Assembly (NCBI GenBank): GCA_903837255.1
Contig: CAILTZ010000010.1
Location: 1-7,190, forward strand
DNA: 7,190 bases
From: an uncultured Pirellula sp.
GTDB taxonomy: Bacteria > Planctomycetota > Planctomycetia > Pirellulales > Pirellulaceae
Direction of reading: 5' to 3'
In this document: one piece after another, positions 1 through 5,672 of the stretch
How the letters are laid out: each line of letters opens with the position of its first letter
How positions within the stretch are numbered: position 1 is the first letter of the stretch
Position numbers and translations under genes: made by a program
The notes under the pieces: model-generated
Databases searched by the model: none
Seen by the model: only the letters and a program-made list of their open reading frames with translations
Told to the model about the DNA's origin: nothing

Positions 1-1296
1 AGGTATCGGTGTAGCGGTCATGACTAGGTAGTGAGGTGCGGTCCGAGTGGTCCTCAGAGCGGCTCGTTGTTGGACTCCAAAGCGATGTTGTTCGTCGATC
101 ACGACCACTCCGAGCTTGGCAAACTCGACTTGCTCGCTGAGCAAGGCTTGGGTGCCGACGACGATATCGACCGTACCGATCGCGATCCTTTGGAGCAGCT
201 CTCGTTTGTCCGGGGCTGGCATCGAATGGACCAGGAGTGCGATCTCCACGCGGCTACCAGCAAGCTGTTCTTGAAGTGTCTTTGCGTGTTGACGAGCGAG
301 CAGCTCGGTAGGTGCCATCAGGACTGCTTGGTACTCGTTAGCCACAGCGCTGAGCATGGCATACTGGGCGATGGCGGTTTTGCCAGTCCCGACGTCACCT
401 TGCAAGAGTCGGTTCATGGGGATTGTGCGGGCCATGTCGCTGCGAACCTCTTCGATTACCTTGCGCTGATCGTCGGTCAGTGCAAATGGAAAGCGTTTGA
501 GGATCCTCGCGTGGATCATCGCGTTGGCTTCGATGCTCGGAGCTGGCTGTTCGTGTTGGTAAGCGTAGCGGTGCATGGCCAGTGCGAGTTGCAACACGAA
601 GAATTCTTGGAAGATGAATCGCAACCGAGCCGCTTGGACCTGAGCCATATCGACAGGTTGATGGATTTGCCGAAGAGCCTCTTGGATACCAAGCAGCGAA
701 TCTGCGCCTGGGGAGAGCAACTGCGCGGCATTTTGCCGGATCTCCAGCGGCAAGGCCTCTTCGATGTTATCGGCAAGTGTCAGAGCCGATTCGATCGCGT
801 TTGAGAGGGCTCGCTGTGTGAGCCCTTCGGTCAGTGGGTAGATCGGGCGGGGTCGCGGTGGCGGAGGCGGCTCTTCGGGATCCAGCAGGGTGATTTCCGG
901 GTGCCGCATTTGATAAGCCACTCCGGTGCTTTTGACCACTCCGCGGGCCAGGATACGCTGGCCGATCGGGTAGGCTTCGCGTCGGAAGGGTTGGTTGTAC
1001 CAAGTGCATCGCACGTACCCACCCCCTTGGACCGCGACCAAAATGCCGACGCTCGATCCACCGTCAAAGCGGAACCGCGAGTCGACATCCACGACCGTTC
1101 CGACGACCGTCGCCAGGAGCCCTTCTTGGAGCTCCATGATCGACTTGCATTCGGAGACTTCCTGGTAGCTTCTTGGGAAATGGAACAGCAAATCGACGGC
1201 TCTACGGATCCCGAGACGCTCAAACATTGCGACCCGCTGCGTGCCCACGCCGGGAACGAATTGAATCGGAGTGTTGAAATCCAGTCCGGTTGTCAA
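1..1296 (-). CDS. recG: ATP-dependent DNA helicase RecG (N-terminal 432 codons; C-terminus beyond window)
   Basis: RecG is a superfamily 2 helicase that branch-migrates Holliday junctions and remodels stalled replication forks. Reading leftward, the frame is open from 1296 to the window edge. A helix-hairpin-like FVPGVG lies at residues 13-18 and HFPRSY at 39-44. The OB-fold wedge region follows, about 53-135. A proline-rich linker (about 143-151) leads into YPLTEGL (153-159). The helicase motifs are in order: LTDDQR (273-278), Walker A GDVGTGKT (300-307, at 376-399), APTELLARQH (from 328), Walker B DEQH (401-404, at 85-96) and TATP (427-430). The second RecA-like domain and C-terminus, roughly a third of a usual RecG of about 700 residues, are missing only because the window ends. 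The start is uncertain. No in-frame ATG precedes the wedge domain; TTG at 1296 gives a normal N-terminus, and TTG at 1347 is the alternative. An ATG at residue 24 would delete FVPGVG. The gene is divergent from the isomerase-like gene. Confidence 0.96.
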   Translation of the reverse strand, partial: MTTGLDFNTPIQFVPGVGTQRVAMFERLGIRRAVDLLFHFPRSYQEVSECKSIMELQEGLLATVVGTVVDVDSRFRFDGGSSVGILVAVQGGGYVRCTWYNQPFRREAYPIGQRILARGVVKSTGVAYQMRHPEITLLDPEEPPPPPRPRPIYPLTEGLTQRALSNAIESALTLADNIEEALPLEIRQNAAQLLSPGADSLLGIQEALRQIHQPVDMAQVQAARLRFIFQEFFVLQLALAMHRYAYQHEQPAPSIEANAMIHARILKRFPFALTDDQRKVIEEVRSDMARTIPMNRLLQGDVGTGKTAIAQYAMLSAVANEYQAVLMAPTELLARQHAKTLQEQLAGSRVEIALLVHSMPAPDKRELLQRIAIGTVDIVVGTQALLSEQVEFAKLGVVVIDEQHRFGVQQRAALRTTRTAPHYLVMTATPIP

Positions 1297-1387
1297 GGTT
1301 CCTAGGCTCCAGGCTCGGCCGCAAAGCTGTTTTGGTACAAAATGCAAAATCTTTTTTCCCGAAGCCTCATTCTATCGCACTTCTCGC

Positions 1388-1417
1388 TTTTTAGGGTGGT
1401 TTTGGTCTGGTTGTCAG
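1388..1417 (-). promoter_or_regulatory. Weak candidate promoter for recG
   Basis: On the minus strand CTGACA (1417-1412) is followed after 18 bp by TAAAAA (1393-1388), a 5/6 and a 4/6 match. Its -35 box would overlap the rightward -35 box almost exactly. A lone TAGAAT at 1374-1369 is an alternative -10 element without a clear -35. If either is right, the long leader fits the TTG start at 1296. Confidence 0.22.
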
Positions 1418-1438
1418 TTCCTGCTAACCGTAGATAAT
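1411..1438 (+). promoter_or_regulatory. Candidate sigma70-like promoter for the isomerase/purU pair
   Basis: TTGTCA (1411-1416) and GATAAT (1433-1438) are separated by 16 bp, each one base from the consensus hexamer. Transcription would start near 1445 and leave a leader of about 70 nt. It is the best-matching pair in the recG/isomerase spacer. Planctomycete promoters are poorly characterised, so this is a sequence match only. Confidence 0.42.
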
Positions 1439-1480
1439 GGAACTTTTGATTCGCAAAGGCCGCCACAGGATTGTGAGCAG

Positions 1481-1508
1481 GCAGGAGCAAGGATTCTCGC
1501 AGGAGCAA
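1481..1508 (+). promoter_or_regulatory. Duplicated ribosome-binding-like decamer before the GTG start
   Basis: GCAGGAGCAA occurs twice, at 1481-1490 and 1499-1508, 18 bp apart. The second copy places AGGAG (1501-1505) 10 nt before the GTG at 1516 and is the likely Shine-Dalgarno site, which supports the GTG start. The first copy is too far upstream to act on that start. Confidence 0.5.
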
Positions 1509-1515
1509 ACCAAGA

Positions 1516-2265
1516 GTGTACGTCGCCGCTTCCACCGGTTGTTTTCCGGAACTGTCCTTTCCCGATGTGATCGAGGTCCTTGGGGATCTGGAATTCTCCA
1601 CCGTTGAGATTGAGCTCAACGATCGCACCGATCAAATCCCCCCAAAGCGTATTGTCGAGGAATTCGACGAGATGCTACGGCTAGTCCGCGATACCCATCG
1701 CTTCGACGTCTGTAGCTTCAACGTCAAGATCGACGCGCAAGGAGAAACTTATTACGAACGCTTTGAAAAAATCTGCGACTTGGCCAAAGCCACGAAAGTC
1801 GTCACGCTGACGATCCCAAGCGGCGAGCATGGAACCCCGTTCAACCAAGAGGTCGAGCACCTACAAAAGCTCGCAGCAATCGCCTTTGGGCGAGGCATCC
1901 GCATCGGAATGAAAAGCCATGTGGGCTGCTTGAGCGACGATCCGGATACTGTCCGGAATCTTTGCGACTATGTTCCAGGAATCGGACTGACGCTCGATCC
2001 GTCCCATTACCTGTGCTCGAACAACAAGAACAAGAACTACGACAAGCTCCTGAAGTACGTCTATCACGTCCACTTGAGGGATTCGAAAAAAGATCGCTTG
2101 CAAGTCCGAGTTGGCCAAGGCGAGATCGACTACAACCGGCTGATCACTCAGTTGCAAAATGCAGGCTATCGTCAAGCATTGAGCATCGATATGACACCCG
2201 AAGCAGGCTTGGATATGCGTCAGGAACTGCGCACGTTCCGGCTTCTGCTCGACAGTTTGCTCTAA
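1516..2265 (+). CDS. Sugar phosphate isomerase/epimerase-like TIM-barrel protein
   Basis: The 249-residue product has the length and layout of the AP_endonuc_2/xylose isomerase-like TIM-barrel family, whose members are usually metal-dependent sugar isomerases, epimerases or inosose-type enzymes. Visible family landmarks are VEIELND (30-36), KVVTLTIP (94-101), SHVG (134-137), LTLDPSHY (158-165), HVHLRD (184-189), VGQGEIDY (199-206) and SID (223-225). Two of the four usual metal-ligand positions look altered. The Glu in the usual E-x-H motif aligns with Lys133, and the C-terminal Glu aligns with Asp225; Asp161 and His186 are kept. Activity may therefore differ from the canonical metal-dependent isomerisation. 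No signal peptide is seen, so it is probably cytoplasmic. The start is GTG at 1516, supported by AGGAG upstream. The stop is 33 bp before the purU start, suggesting co-transcription. The substrate cannot be read from the sequence. Confidence 0.85.
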   Translation: MYVAASTGCFPELSFPDVIEVLGDLEFSTVEIELNDRTDQIPPKRIVEEFDEMLRLVRDTHRFDVCSFNVKIDAQGETYYERFEKICDLAKATKVVTLTIPSGEHGTPFNQEVEHLQKLAAIAFGRGIRIGMKSHVGCLSDDPDTVRNLCDYVPGIGLTLDPSHYLCSNNKNKNYDKLLKYVYHVHLRDSKKDRLQVRVGQGEIDYNRLITQLQNAGYRQALSIDMTPEAGLDMRQELRTFRLLLDSLL

Positions 2266-2298
2266 TCCAGTCGCTTGCACCAAGTTCACGAGATCTCC

Positions 2299-3159
2299 AT
2301 GGAAGTAGTTATCACCGCCGTCGGCCCCGACAACGTCGGGCTTGCTGATCCCATCATCCATGATGTGACGAGTCGCGGTGGGAACATCGCCGAAATTCAG
2401 ATGTACGATCACGACGAAGCCGCCGTCTTCGCGATGATGTGCCGATTGAGTATCGACGCCGGACAATACTCGGGGCTAGAGCAAGAGATGGCTTCGATCG
2501 CCCAGGACAAGAAACTCGAGATCCGAGTCTGGAGTCCTGAGCTCAACGCCCAACGGCCGCGGCTTGCGATCTGCACGACGCTTTTGGAACACACGCCTCG
2601 GGCGATCCTGCATGCGATCCATACCCGAGAGCTCAATGCCGATCCGGTTGTCATTATTGGGAATCGGCGCAAGTGCGAGTTGTTGGCTCGCGAGTACAAC
2701 GTCCCGTTCGAGTTCATCGGAAATGAGGACGGTTCGGCGGACGACTGCAAGATGGTCCAGTTGATCGACCTGTACAAGGCCGATTATGTGGTGTTGGCTC
2801 GCTACATGAGAGTCTTGCCACCGGACACTTGCTGGAAGTTTGCCTCTGGTCGGATCATCAATTTGCACCATGGACTCTTGCCCAGTTTTCGGGGGCTCAG
2901 GCCCTATCATGATGCTTATGCTGCCCGTATGCTGACCTTCGGTGCGACTTGCCATTTCATCGTCCCGGAGCTCGACGCTGGCAACCAGACCATCAATCAA
3001 ACGACCTTCTGCGTTGCCCCGGGTACCAAACTCGATGAGGTTATCCGCCAAGGCCAGCAGCACAACGAGCCGGCTTGTCTGGTCGAAGGTGTCCGGCGCG
3101 TGTGCGATCGAGAGGTCCAACTCCATTTCCATCGAGTCATCGCACGCAAGAGCGACTAA
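2299..3159 (+). CDS. purU: Formyltetrahydrofolate deformylase (PurU-like, ACT + formyltransferase fold)
   Basis: PurU hydrolyses 10-formyl-tetrahydrofolate to formate and tetrahydrofolate, balancing one-carbon pools and feeding formate to purine synthesis. The 286-residue product has the PurU architecture. An N-terminal ACT domain spans about 1-78, with GPDNVGLADPI at 9-19 and a GGNI turn at 27-30. A PurN-like formyltransferase fold follows from about 87. The core includes VVLARYM (164-170), INLHHGLLPSF (187-197), PYHDAY (202-207) and GAT-H (215-219). The catalytic Asn, His and Asp of the superfamily correspond to Asn188, His190 and Asp226. The loop after Asp226 reads DAGNQTINQ where PurU normally has DEGPII-Q, so the site is slightly unusual. 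ATG at 2299 is preferred because the ACT domain begins right after it; an in-frame TTG at 2275 would add eight unsupported residues. No strong Shine-Dalgarno is visible. It probably shares a transcript with the upstream isomerase-like gene. A related formyltransferase-fold hydrolase is the alternative. Confidence 0.88.
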   Translation: MEVVITAVGPDNVGLADPIIHDVTSRGGNIAEIQMYDHDEAAVFAMMCRLSIDAGQYSGLEQEMASIAQDKKLEIRVWSPELNAQRPRLAICTTLLEHTPRAILHAIHTRELNADPVVIIGNRRKCELLAREYNVPFEFIGNEDGSADDCKMVQLIDLYKADYVVLARYMRVLPPDTCWKFASGRIINLHHGLLPSFRGLRPYHDAYAARMLTFGATCHFIVPELDAGNQTINQTTFCVAPGTKLDEVIRQGQQHNEPACLVEGVRRVCDREVQLHFHRVIARKSD

Positions 3160-3174
3160 GCCATTCAAAACAAG

Positions 3175-3186
3175 CGCAGCGCTGCG
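3175..3186. repeat. 12-bp perfect palindrome between purU and the EEP gene
   Basis: CGCAGCGCTGCG is a perfect palindrome 16 bp after the purU stop. It can fold as a short 4-bp stem with a 4-nt loop but has no following T-tract, so it is not a convincing intrinsic terminator. It could be a protein-binding site or chance. Confidence 0.4.
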
Positions 3187-3199
3187 GCTATCGCTGGAT

Positions 3200-3215
3200 C
3201 ACACACACACACACA
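3200..3215 (+). repeat. (CA)8 dinucleotide tract in the EEP gene leader
   Basis: Eight uninterrupted CA units run into an AACAAAC tail, ending 17 bp before the ATG at 3233. The tract lies where a promoter spacer or leader would be. Simple tracts of this length can slip during replication and vary between strains. Confidence 0.9.
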
Positions 3216-3232
3216 AACAAACGGGTTAGATC

Positions 3233-4303
3233 ATGTTCCGATGCAATGCGTTAGGCCGAGGTTATCTAGCAAGCGGCTTGAGGAGTTTGGTAGTTTGCAT
3301 CGCCGCGAGTTGGATTGCAGGCTTTGGGTTTGGCCAAGACGCCGCCAAGGACTGGCCTGCGGATCGTGCACCCAGCGACCTAAAGATCGCCACATGGAAT
3401 CTGGAATGGTTTTTTGATGATTTCAAGGCCAACAACCGCAGCGACGTGGCCAAGGAGCAATCGGCACCGAGTCGCGCTGAGTGGGATTGGCGTGTGGGGA
3501 ATTTTGCAGCGGCGATTGCCAAGTTCGAGCCGACGATATTGGCCGTCCAGGAGATCGAAGACCGCAGCGTGATGCAGAGTTTGACCAAGGTGCTCAAGGA
3601 GCAGTTCAATCTTTCGTATCGAGTTGCGTTTATCGATGGTTTCGATTCGGGGACCGAGCAAGACGTGGCGGTGATTTTTCGATCTGGGCTCGTCGAGCTT
3701 GCACGCCGAGAGCAGAACAACAGCATGTTTGAGTCCAAGGAGTATTACAATCTCTCCAAGCACTTGATCACACGTTTCGAGTGGCAGCACGGGGAGCGGG
3801 TGATCCCGCTGACGCTACTAAATTTGCACCTGAGGGCTACGGCCGATGCGGCGGAATTGCGGCAAAAGCAGACCAAGCTTGCCCATGAGTGGATGCGCAA
3901 GGGCATCGCTCGGGGCGAGAACATCATTATCCTTGGGGACCTCAATGTCGAGGAAGCCGCGGGCGAGGCTAAGACCGGTGGGGATGGGATGCATACCCTG
4001 CTGGGTTTAGACAACTTGGATCCCAACGACAACCTCGTCGATTTGCTCGAAAAGGCCCCTGCCGATAAGCGTCGTACGCATTTGATACTCGACAAGCAGT
4101 TCGATCGCATTTTGGCATCACCGACGCTGGTGGATGGCAAGGGCGGCTACAAATTCAAGAATATCGAGGTGCTTTCGCAGTGGAATATTCGCGGAACAGG
4201 ACCCGACCTGGATCACTGGGATACGCGGTATACCAAGGACTATGACGAGCGCGATTTGAGCGACCATCATCCCGTGATGGCCACCTTTGAGCTGGTGCCT
4301 TAG
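3233..4303 (+). CDS. Exported endonuclease/exonuclease/phosphatase (EEP) family protein
   Basis: This 356-residue protein belongs to the EEP superfamily (DNase I, exonuclease III, inositol polyphosphate 5-phosphatase fold), metal-dependent phosphodiesterases or phosphatases. The motifs appear in order: IATWNLEWF with Asn56, AVQEIED with the metal ligand Glu107, QDVAVIFR (143-150), LLNLHLRA with His199, ILGDLN with Asp236 and Asn238, FDRIL (290-294), and SDHHPV (343-348) with the terminal catalytic Asp-His pair. All the core catalytic residues I would look for are present, so it should be active. Residues 1-34 look like a signal peptide: Arg9 and Arg17 precede a hydrophobic run (about 19-33) ending in GFGFG, with cleavage probably near residue 34. 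It therefore likely works in the periplasm or outside the cell. The substrate could be nucleic acid or a phosphoester and cannot be settled here. The methyltransferase gene starts 18 bp downstream, which suggests an operon. The ribosome-binding site is weak. Confidence 0.88.
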   Translation: MFRCNALGRGYLASGLRSLVVCIAASWIAGFGFGQDAAKDWPADRAPSDLKIATWNLEWFFDDFKANNRSDVAKEQSAPSRAEWDWRVGNFAAAIAKFEPTILAVQEIEDRSVMQSLTKVLKEQFNLSYRVAFIDGFDSGTEQDVAVIFRSGLVELARREQNNSMFESKEYYNLSKHLITRFEWQHGERVIPLTLLNLHLRATADAAELRQKQTKLAHEWMRKGIARGENIIILGDLNVEEAAGEAKTGGDGMHTLLGLDNLDPNDNLVDLLEKAPADKRRTHLILDKQFDRILASPTLVDGKGGYKFKNIEVLSQWNIRGTGPDLDHWDTRYTKDYDERDLSDHHPVMATFELVP

Positions 4304-4321
4304 TTTTAAGGCAATGTTTTG

Positions 4322-5140
4322 ATGGACACTGAGCTCAATCGACCGTCATGGCAGTTGCCCCCTGGGGTATCGCGAGGAACATGGGACTATGTTCATAGCG
4401 GTTCGATCGCCACAGAGTACGATACATTTCATTCCGGTCATCCGCTTCTTGAGTACGACCGCAAGCTGGTGTTGGAGGTGGCAGAGGGGTACAGGCAGGC
4501 CAAAGGTATCGAGTTTCCCGTAGCGCTGGATCTTGGGTGTGGCACGGGTCGGGTGATGATGCCGCTGGCACAGGCGGGGTGGCGGGTGCTGGGATTGGAT
4601 TTGAGCCAGTCGATGCTCAGTGAGGTTGGGTCCAAGTCGGTTGAGTTTGCGCAGCGGATTGGTCGTGTTCGGGGGAATTTAGCCCAGTTGAATTGTTTGC
4701 AGGACAGGTCGGTCGATCTGGCTTATTGTTTGTACAGTTCGATTGGGATGGTCCAAGGTCGGGTGCATCGTCGGGAGATGCTCAAGGATGTTGCGAGGAG
4801 TTTGCGGGTTGGGGGCAAGTTGGTGGTGCATGTACACAATCGGGGAACATGGTGGCGAGATCCTGGAGGAGTGCGACGAGGGATAGGGGATTGGTTGCGG
4901 AGTTTGCGGGATACGAGTTGGGAGTATGGGGATCGGGTGTATGCGTATCGGGGGTTACCGAGCATGTATTTGCACATTTTTACCGAGGGGGAGTTGCGGG
5001 GAGATCTGCGGCATGCGGGGTTGGACTTAGAGCGTTGGATCAGGCTCAATCGGACATCGAGTGGCGAGTTGGGGGTTGGTTGGTGTTTGCCATATTTTCG
5101 CTCTGGTGGATACATAGCGGTGGCTAGAAAATCGCAATAG
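4322..5140 (+). CDS. Class I SAM-dependent methyltransferase
   Basis: The 272-residue product is a Rossmann-fold methyltransferase. Motif I LDLGCGTGR (69-77) binds the SAM methionine and amino end. Asp93 in GLDLS is the acidic residue at the end of strand 2 that contacts the ribose. DRSVDLAY (128-135) and LRVGGKLVVHVHN (162-174) correspond to the regions around strands 4 and 5. At the place where many relatives have a GD pair contacting adenine, it has GN (118-119). The N-terminal part (Trp21-Asp22-Tyr23, then TEYD at 31-34) resembles small-molecule methyltransferases of the Methyltransf_11/25 type, but no substrate-defining motif is recognised. ATG at 4322 is chosen over the adjacent TTG at 4319; AAGG lies about 10 nt upstream. 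The gene follows the EEP gene closely and precedes a tRNA gene by 80 bp. From about 4540 the coding strand is strikingly G- and GT-rich, with many TTG, GTG and GGG codons, unlike its neighbours. Confidence 0.87.
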   Translation: MDTELNRPSWQLPPGVSRGTWDYVHSGSIATEYDTFHSGHPLLEYDRKLVLEVAEGYRQAKGIEFPVALDLGCGTGRVMMPLAQAGWRVLGLDLSQSMLSEVGSKSVEFAQRIGRVRGNLAQLNCLQDRSVDLAYCLYSSIGMVQGRVHRREMLKDVARSLRVGGKLVVHVHNRGTWWRDPGGVRRGIGDWLRSLRDTSWEYGDRVYAYRGLPSMYLHIFTEGELRGDLRHAGLDLERWIRLNRTSSGELGVGWCLPYFRSGGYIAVARKSQ

Positions 5141-5220
5141 ACCTTCACTCGTGGTGCTGATGGGCTAAACTACAGCATTGGAACTCTGCGCACTGCATCC
5201 ACGATTTCCAAGTTGAAAAA

Positions 5221-5293
<73 letters not shown>

Positions 5294-5392
5294 CTCGATA
5301 AAACCATTGCTCTGTAACATCGGCTGCAACGGCCTGGCGAAGCGGTTTTGGTTTTTTGAACCACTGATTTGGATCAAATCGCCCGCTTATTT

Positions 5393-5421
5393 CTCGCCAA
5401 GGGGCCAAGCTCGCCAAGGGG
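5393..5421 (+). repeat. 12-bp direct repeat CTCGCCAAGGGG, two copies
   Basis: CTCGCCAAGGGG occurs at 5393-5404 and 5410-5421, separated by CCAAG, which itself echoes the repeat core. The arrangement looks like a fragment of a GCCAAG-type interspersed repeat rather than coding sequence. Confidence 0.85.
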
Positions 5422-5507
5422 AAGGCAGATCGGGCCATATTCCCATTCAGGGCTTTGAGTCTTTTGATTCGCCGCCTGATGATCCAACACCCATGGCTCC
5501 GAAGCCC

Positions 5508-5540
5508 TCCCATCAGCGTCCCATCAGTGTTCATTAGCGG
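5508..5540 (+). repeat. Three 11-bp near-repeats (TCCCATCAGYG type)
   Basis: TCCCATCAGCG (5508-5518), TCCCATCAGTG (5519-5529) and TTCATTAGCGG (5530-5540) lie directly head to tail, the third one degenerate. The period equals about one helical turn, but decayed repetitive debris is the simpler explanation. Confidence 0.75.
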
Positions 5541-5607
5541 TCCGTTTTTCTCGACCGACACGGAATCAGCGGTCCGGGCCTGCGAATTTTTTTGCCAAAA
5601 ACGGACC
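5539..5607. repeat. 11-bp perfect inverted repeat with 47-nt loop
   Basis: GGTCCGTTTTT (5539-5549) is the exact reverse complement of AAAAACGGACC (5597-5607). It ends 18 bp before the TATAAT box that precedes the first Uma2 gene. It could be the remains of element ends, a long-loop hairpin or an operator pair. No transposase or target-site duplication is visible. Confidence 0.7.
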
Positions 5608-5624
5608 TGGTCTCTTTACCTCCC

Positions 5625-5630
5625 TATAAT
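5625..5630 (+). promoter_or_regulatory. Perfect -10 box upstream of the Uma2 array
   Basis: TATAAT lies 43 bp before the ATG at 5673. No good -35 hexamer sits 16-18 bp upstream; TTGCCA (5592-5597) is 27 bp away, too far. If used, this would be the only promoter visible for the array, since the later genes are 4 bp apart. Confidence 0.35.
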
Positions 5631-5672
5631 GGATCCCAAGAGGTTCGATTGGTCTCATTTGGGAATCGTGCG

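Larger units (their letters stand above)
5294..5672. other. Non-coding spacer with decayed short-repeat debris
   Basis: I find no credible gene in this 379-bp gap between the tRNA and the Uma2 array. It contains a 12-bp direct repeat (5393-5421), three 11-bp near-repeats (5508-5540), a 9-bp direct repeat AGCGGTCCG (5536-5544 and 5568-5576), an 11-bp inverted repeat (5539-5549 and 5597-5607) and a -10-like box. The left part (GAACCACTGAT at 5358-5368) resembles the reverse complement of the right-hand CATCAGTG repeats, as if the ends of a short element face each other. Short motifs of this kind are, from memory, scattered between genes in planctomycete and related genomes; I could not check that here. 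Confidence 0.6.

Noticed and set aside
31..804. 257-codon plus-strand reading frame
   Set aside because: It lies entirely antisense to recG, which shows all expected helicase motifs in order; the plus-strand product resembles nothing recognisable.
1302..1628. 108-codon minus-strand reading frame over the recG/isomerase spacer
   Set aside because: It overlaps the isomerase start and the promoter region, has no family resemblance, and would leave recG without a spacer.
1861..2466. 201-codon minus-strand reading frame across the isomerase/purU junction
   Set aside because: It is antisense to two well-supported genes and its low-complexity Val/Leu/Asp-rich product matches no family I recognise.
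2476..3168. 230-codon minus-strand reading frame opposite purU
   Set aside because: It is a shadow of a gene with clear ACT and formyltransferase motifs and has no recognisable domain.
3160..3199. Intrinsic terminator after purU
   Set aside because: The palindrome at 3175-3186 has no T-tract behind it and only a short stem.
5592..5672. N-terminal extension of Uma2 copy 1 from TTG at 5592
   Set aside because: The two other copies begin MSSAE at the equivalent of 5673, and the extension would cross a TATAAT box.
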